The notes under the pieces: generated by a model
What the model saw: the letters and a program-made list of their open reading frames with translations, nothing else
What the model was told of the DNA's origin: nothing
Databases searched by the model: none
Translations under genes and position numbers: made by a program
Assembly (NCBI RefSeq): GCF_043780375.1
Contig: NZ_JAYWCU010000260.1
Span: 1-8,056 of the forward strand
DNA length: 8,056 nucleotides
DNA from: Emticicia sp043780375
GTDB taxonomy: Bacteria > Bacteroidota > Bacteroidia > Cytophagales > Spirosomataceae
Direction: 5' to 3'
Shown: in pieces, positions 4,824-8,056 of the stretch
Numbering within the stretch: the stretch's first letter is position 1
Layout: each line of letters begins with the position of its first letter

Positions 4824-6275
4824 ATGCAAAACGAATTTTTCAACCATAAACTAAACATTACCCGCCGTCACTTTTTAGGAAAAGCTGCTGCTGGAATCGG
4901 CACTTTGGGTTTGGGCTCATTGCTCATGCCGAGTTTATTTAGGGGCGAAGAAAGTCTCGACCAATTGCCTTTGGGTTTGCCACATTTTGCTCCAAAAGCC
5001 AAGCGGGTTATCTATTTATTTCAGAATGGAGCTCCATCGCAACTCGAAACTTTCGATTATAAGCCAACGCTTACTAAAATGATGGGTCAAGATTTGCCCG
5101 CTTCTATCCGAAATGGTCAAAGATTAACAGGAATGACATCGAGTCAGACCAAATTTCCATTGATGGGTTCTATTTTTGATTTTCATCAATATGGACAATC
5201 GGGGGCTTGGGTGAGTGATTTGTTTCCGAATATGGCAAAAATCGTTGATGACCTTTGCATCATCAAAACCATGAATACCGATGCAATTAACCATGACCCT
5301 GCTTTGACTTTCTTGCAAACAGGAGCTCAAGTGGGCAATCGCCCAAGTATGGGAGCGTGGGCAAGCTATGGTTTGGGTAGTGAAAACAAAAATCTTCCTG
5401 CGTTTTGTGTGTTACTTTCTCGTGGACGTGGCAATGGACAAGGGGTTTATTCAAAATTGTGGACAAATGGCTTTTTGGATTCTACGCATCAAGGAGTAGT
5501 TTTTAGCAGTGGCGAAGACCCAATTTTATATTTGAACGACCCCGAAGGAACTGACAAAATCGCCCGTAGAAGAATGTTGGACAAATTGGCAGAACTCAAT
5601 CATTTAGGTTTTGAAGAAAATGGCGACCCAGAAGTGCAAGCAAAAGTACAACAGTACGAAATGGCATATAGAATGCAAACGGCAGTGCCAGAACTCACCG
5701 ATTTATCGAAAGAACCTGACCATATAATTAAGATGTACGGGCCAGAGTGTTTAGTGCCTGGCACTTATGCCGCCAATGCTCTTTTGGCTCGAAAATTGTC
5801 TGAATCGGGCGTAAGATTCGTTCAATTATACCACCAAGGTTGGGATCAACACGGTAATCTGCCAAGCGAAATGCCACTTCAAGCCCAAGACGTAGATAGA
5901 GCCTCGGCAGCCTTAATTACTGATTTGAAACAACGTGGACTTTTGGACGAAACTTTGGTGATTTGGGGTGGAGAATTTGGTCGAACAAATTATTGCCAAG
6001 GTACATTCACGAAAGATAATTACGGTCGAGACCATCACCCACGTGCTTATAGTATTTGGATGGCTGGCGGAGGTGTAAAGCCTGGCACTGTCTATGGCGA
6101 AACTGACGAATTTGGTTATAATATCATAAAAGACCCTGTGCATATTCATGATTTTCACGCAACAGTTATGCACTTAATGGGGCTGAATCATGAACAACTG
6201 ACCTTCAAACATTTGGGTCGTCGATATCGTTTGACCGATGTTGCAGGAAAAGTAATTTCTGGGCTAATGGCATAA
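4824..6275 (+). CDS. DUF1501 family protein with Tat signal
   Basis: The product is 483 aa from ATG 4824. An in-frame TTG at 4815 would add three residues but lies inside the hairpin before the ATG, so ATG is preferred. The N-terminus carries a twin-arginine signal, TRRHFLGKAAAG (R14-R15) followed by a Gly/Leu-rich hydrophobic stretch, so the folded protein is exported by the Tat pathway; no clear AxA cleavage site is seen. The rest is DUF1501, part of the alkaline-phosphatase/sulfatase-like superfamily. Signature segments are YLFQNGAPSQLETFDYKP (~64-81), GWDQHGNL (339-346), WGGEFGRT (381-388), GRDHHPRAYSIWMAGGGVKPG (401-421) and HIHDFHATVMHLMGL (440-454). The conserved Asp, Glu and His residues suggest a metal-dependent active site, but no reaction is established. 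DUF1501 genes are usually adjacent to PSD1-type genes; here ~900 bp of mobile element separates them. Transcription may depend on read-through or an unseen promoter. Confidence 0.93.
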   Translation: MQNEFFNHKLNITRRHFLGKAAAGIGTLGLGSLLMPSLFRGEESLDQLPLGLPHFAPKAKRVIYLFQNGAPSQLETFDYKPTLTKMMGQDLPASIRNGQRLTGMTSSQTKFPLMGSIFDFHQYGQSGAWVSDLFPNMAKIVDDLCIIKTMNTDAINHDPALTFLQTGAQVGNRPSMGAWASYGLGSENKNLPAFCVLLSRGRGNGQGVYSKLWTNGFLDSTHQGVVFSSGEDPILYLNDPEGTDKIARRRMLDKLAELNHLGFEENGDPEVQAKVQQYEMAYRMQTAVPELTDLSKEPDHIIKMYGPECLVPGTYAANALLARKLSESGVRFVQLYHQGWDQHGNLPSEMPLQAQDVDRASAALITDLKQRGLLDETLVIWGGEFGRTNYCQGTFTKDNYGRDHHPRAYSIWMAGGGVKPGTVYGETDEFGYNIIKDPVHIHDFHATVMHLMGLNHEQLTFKHLGRRYRLTDVAGKVISGLMA

Positions 6276-6337
6276 ATTATGGATGTATGCTCTCCATTTC
6301 ATTCCTAATAAATCATTCATCATTTACCATTAAATAG

Positions 6338-8056
6338 ATGCCTCGTTTCTACAAAATATCCTATTATCTTTTACTTTGTTTTAACTTACTTTTATTTTTT
6401 TTCTTGCTGTTTGAAGCACAAGTAAGCCTGCCTTTTTGGATGAGTCCTTTGGGGAGAATGCACCCTTTATTATTGCATTTACCGATTGGCTTTGCAGTAA
6501 TTTTAGCCGTATTTCTGTTATTAAAAAATGAATTAGAAACTAAAACTTACGAAATTATTGTCAAATTATTATTGACACTCACGGCACTTTCGGCATCAAT
6601 AGTGGCAATAATGGGCTTTTTCTTATCAAAAGAAGGTGGTTATGATGCAGACTCACTGCAAATCCATAAATGGACTGGTGCGGGAGTGAGTTTTTTGAGT
6701 TATGCTGCTTTGGTTTTTTCAGAGCAAATTAAATTCACTTCAAAAAACTATGCCACTTGGGTATTATTGGTATTCATAGCAATTGCTGGACATTTTGGAG
6801 CTGGAATTACGCACGGTGAAAATTACCTTTTTGAAGCTTTTCAAACCAAAAAAGAACTTCCAGTTTTCTCAGAAAATAATTCCATGTATGAAGCTGCTAT
6901 CTTTCCAATTTTAGAAGCAAAATGCGTGGCTTGCCACAATGACCAAAAAGTGAAAGGCGAGCTAAATATGTTTAGCATTGAAAAAATACTAAAAGGAGGA
7001 AAACACGGGGCAATTTGGAAAGTTGGAGATGCTTTGAATAGCCACTTAATACAAAGGGCAAATTTACCTTTGGATGAAAAAGAACACATGCCACCTAAAG
7101 GAAAACCACAATTAACAACTGATGAAATTGCTTTATTGACTGCTTGGATAAATGAGGGAGCAGACGTAAAAAAGACATTCAAAACCTATTTAGCAAGTTC
7201 GGAAACAAAAAAATTAGCATTGAAATTTGCCAATATGAAAACGACGCAGAAAAAAGCAAAAGTTTATACTTTTTCTATGTCTTCGGAGTCGAGTTTGAAG
7301 GAAGTAAACACGCCTTTTTGTTCGATTTTTCAATTTGCAACTGGTTCGCCCGCTTTGCAAGCTGATTTTTTTGTGAGCAAGAAATACGACCGAAAAAACT
7401 TAGAAAATCTCTCGAAAGTACGTGAACAATTGGTGATTTTGAATCTTGCAAAAATGCCAGTCAAAGATGAAGATATCGCTTTGATTGCTAATTTTTCGAA
7501 TCTCGAAAGATTAAATTTGAATCAAACCGATATTACAGGGAATACTTTAGAACAACTCAAAAAATGCAAGAAATTGGAGTCAATAGCCTTGGCAGGTACA
7601 AAAATTTCTAAAGAAAATCTTCAAAAATTACTTGATTTACCATCGTTGAAAGAAGTTTTTGTGTGGAATACAGTAATAGATGATGCAATGGTTGTCGAAT
7701 TTTCAAAAAAATATTCGAAAATAAAATTTGATAGGGGTGGAATTGATAATCCGAATGAGATTTTGAAATTAAATCCGCCTATATTGGTCAATGAAGAGTT
7801 TATTATCAAAGGAAATACCCCAATTACTTTGAAACACACGCTTAAAAATGTCAAGATTCGTTATACTTTAGATGGTACAGAACCTGACTCTACCACAACA
7901 AATATTTACGAAAAGCCAATCATGGTTAATGATTTCACCAAAATAAAGGCAGTTGCGACCAAAGAAAATTGGTATGTGAGCAAGAAGGTGGAGTATAGCT
8001 TTTTCAAGTCAAACTTTAGTCCAGATAGTGTTTATCTGACCAATTTACCTGACCCT
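6338..8056 (+). CDS. Membrane-anchored c-type cytochrome with LRR-like and chitobiase-C-like domains (partial)
   Basis: This frame stays open from ATG 6338 to the window end (573 codons, no stop), so the C-terminus is missing. It starts 62 nt after the DUF1501 stop, consistent with one operon. Residues ~8-27, 43-63, 73-97, 113-129 and 138-158 are hydrophobic; the part with GRMHPLLLHLPIGFAV resembles DUF2231, whose conserved histidines (here H42 and H47) may bind haem or metal. Residues ~185-280 form a PSCyt1-like domain with haem motif C196-V-A-C199-H200, candidate axial Met in EHMPPKGKPQLT (M251) and closing AWINEGA. Residues ~364-450 carry LRR-like repeats (LERLNLNQTDITGNTLEQL). Residues ~482-555 resemble the chitobiase/beta-hexosaminidase C-terminal (Fn3-associated) domain: IRYTLDGTEPDSTT, then IKAVATKENWYVSKKV. 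It probably passes electrons between membrane and periplasm for the cluster. Its function is inferred only. Confidence 0.88.
   Translation, partial: MPRFYKISYYLLLCFNLLLFFFLLFEAQVSLPFWMSPLGRMHPLLLHLPIGFAVILAVFLLLKNELETKTYEIIVKLLLTLTALSASIVAIMGFFLSKEGGYDADSLQIHKWTGAGVSFLSYAALVFSEQIKFTSKNYATWVLLVFIAIAGHFGAGITHGENYLFEAFQTKKELPVFSENNSMYEAAIFPILEAKCVACHNDQKVKGELNMFSIEKILKGGKHGAIWKVGDALNSHLIQRANLPLDEKEHMPPKGKPQLTTDEIALLTAWINEGADVKKTFKTYLASSETKKLALKFANMKTTQKKAKVYTFSMSSESSLKEVNTPFCSIFQFATGSPALQADFFVSKKYDRKNLENLSKVREQLVILNLAKMPVKDEDIALIANFSNLERLNLNQTDITGNTLEQLKKCKKLESIALAGTKISKENLQKLLDLPSLKEVFVWNTVIDDAMVVEFSKKYSKIKFDRGGIDNPNEILKLNPPILVNEEFIIKGNTPITLKHTLKNVKIRYTLDGTEPDSTTTNIYEKPIMVNDFTKIKAVATKENWYVSKKVEYSFFKSNFSPDSVYLTNLPDP

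Noticed and set aside
6279..6297. Weak hairpin ATGGA/TCCAT after the DUF1501 stop
   Set aside because: Five base pairs with a 9-nt loop and no T-tract are not enough for a terminator, and the next gene is only 62 nt from the stop.
6841..7182. Minus-strand 113-aa open frame
   Set aside because: It overlaps the plus-strand cytochrome domain with a clear CxxCH and Met motif; the minus-strand translation looks like a shadow.

Overview
The window looks like chromosomal DNA of an AT-rich member of the Bacteroidota, most likely a Cytophagales-type environmental bacterium. This rests on the low GC content, A-rich leaders without clear Shine-Dalgarno sequences, and the gene families present: a Bacteroidota-style ROK regulator, and PSCyt1/PSCyt2/PSD1 and DUF1501 proteins shared mainly with Planctomycetes and Bacteroidetes. 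The genus cannot be fixed from the sequence alone.

Layout. A ROK-family transcriptional regulator lies on the minus strand (32-1267) with a hairpin over its stop codon. A 329-bp AT-rich divergent intergenic region follows, holding a perfect 13-bp inverted repeat. The plus strand then carries a secreted two-haem-motif PSCyt1-PSCyt2-PSD1 protein (1597-3924), an IS200-like Y1 tyrosine transposase (4165-4611) with dense hairpin arrays on both sides, a Tat-exported DUF1501 protein (4824-6275), and a membrane-anchored c-type cytochrome with a DUF2231-like membrane part, LRR-like repeats and a chitobiase-C-terminal-like domain. The last gene starts at 6338 and runs off the window end.

How the genes fit together. 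PSD1-type and DUF1501 proteins are usually neighbours and are thought to work together outside the cytoplasm. With the membrane cytochrome they give three CxxCH motifs in two of three exported proteins, which suggests a periplasmic or envelope redox system. Its substrate is unknown; a carbohydrate-related role is only inferred from the ROK regulator and the carbohydrate-associated C-terminal domain. The mobile element sits exactly between the PSD1 gene and the DUF1501 gene without breaking either.

The most interesting signal is the non-coding DNA around the transposase. Upstream are six short hairpins arranged as a mirror image about position ~4053, three per arm. Downstream are four hairpins mirrored about position ~4720, two per arm. 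Mirror partners differ in sequence, but nearly all stem differences are compensated on the other strand of the stem. All four hairpin pairs inside the arms are separated by exactly 11 nt. This resembles a REPIN/RAYT system (inverted REP hairpins with a dedicated Y1 transposase) in an unusually elaborate multi-hairpin form.
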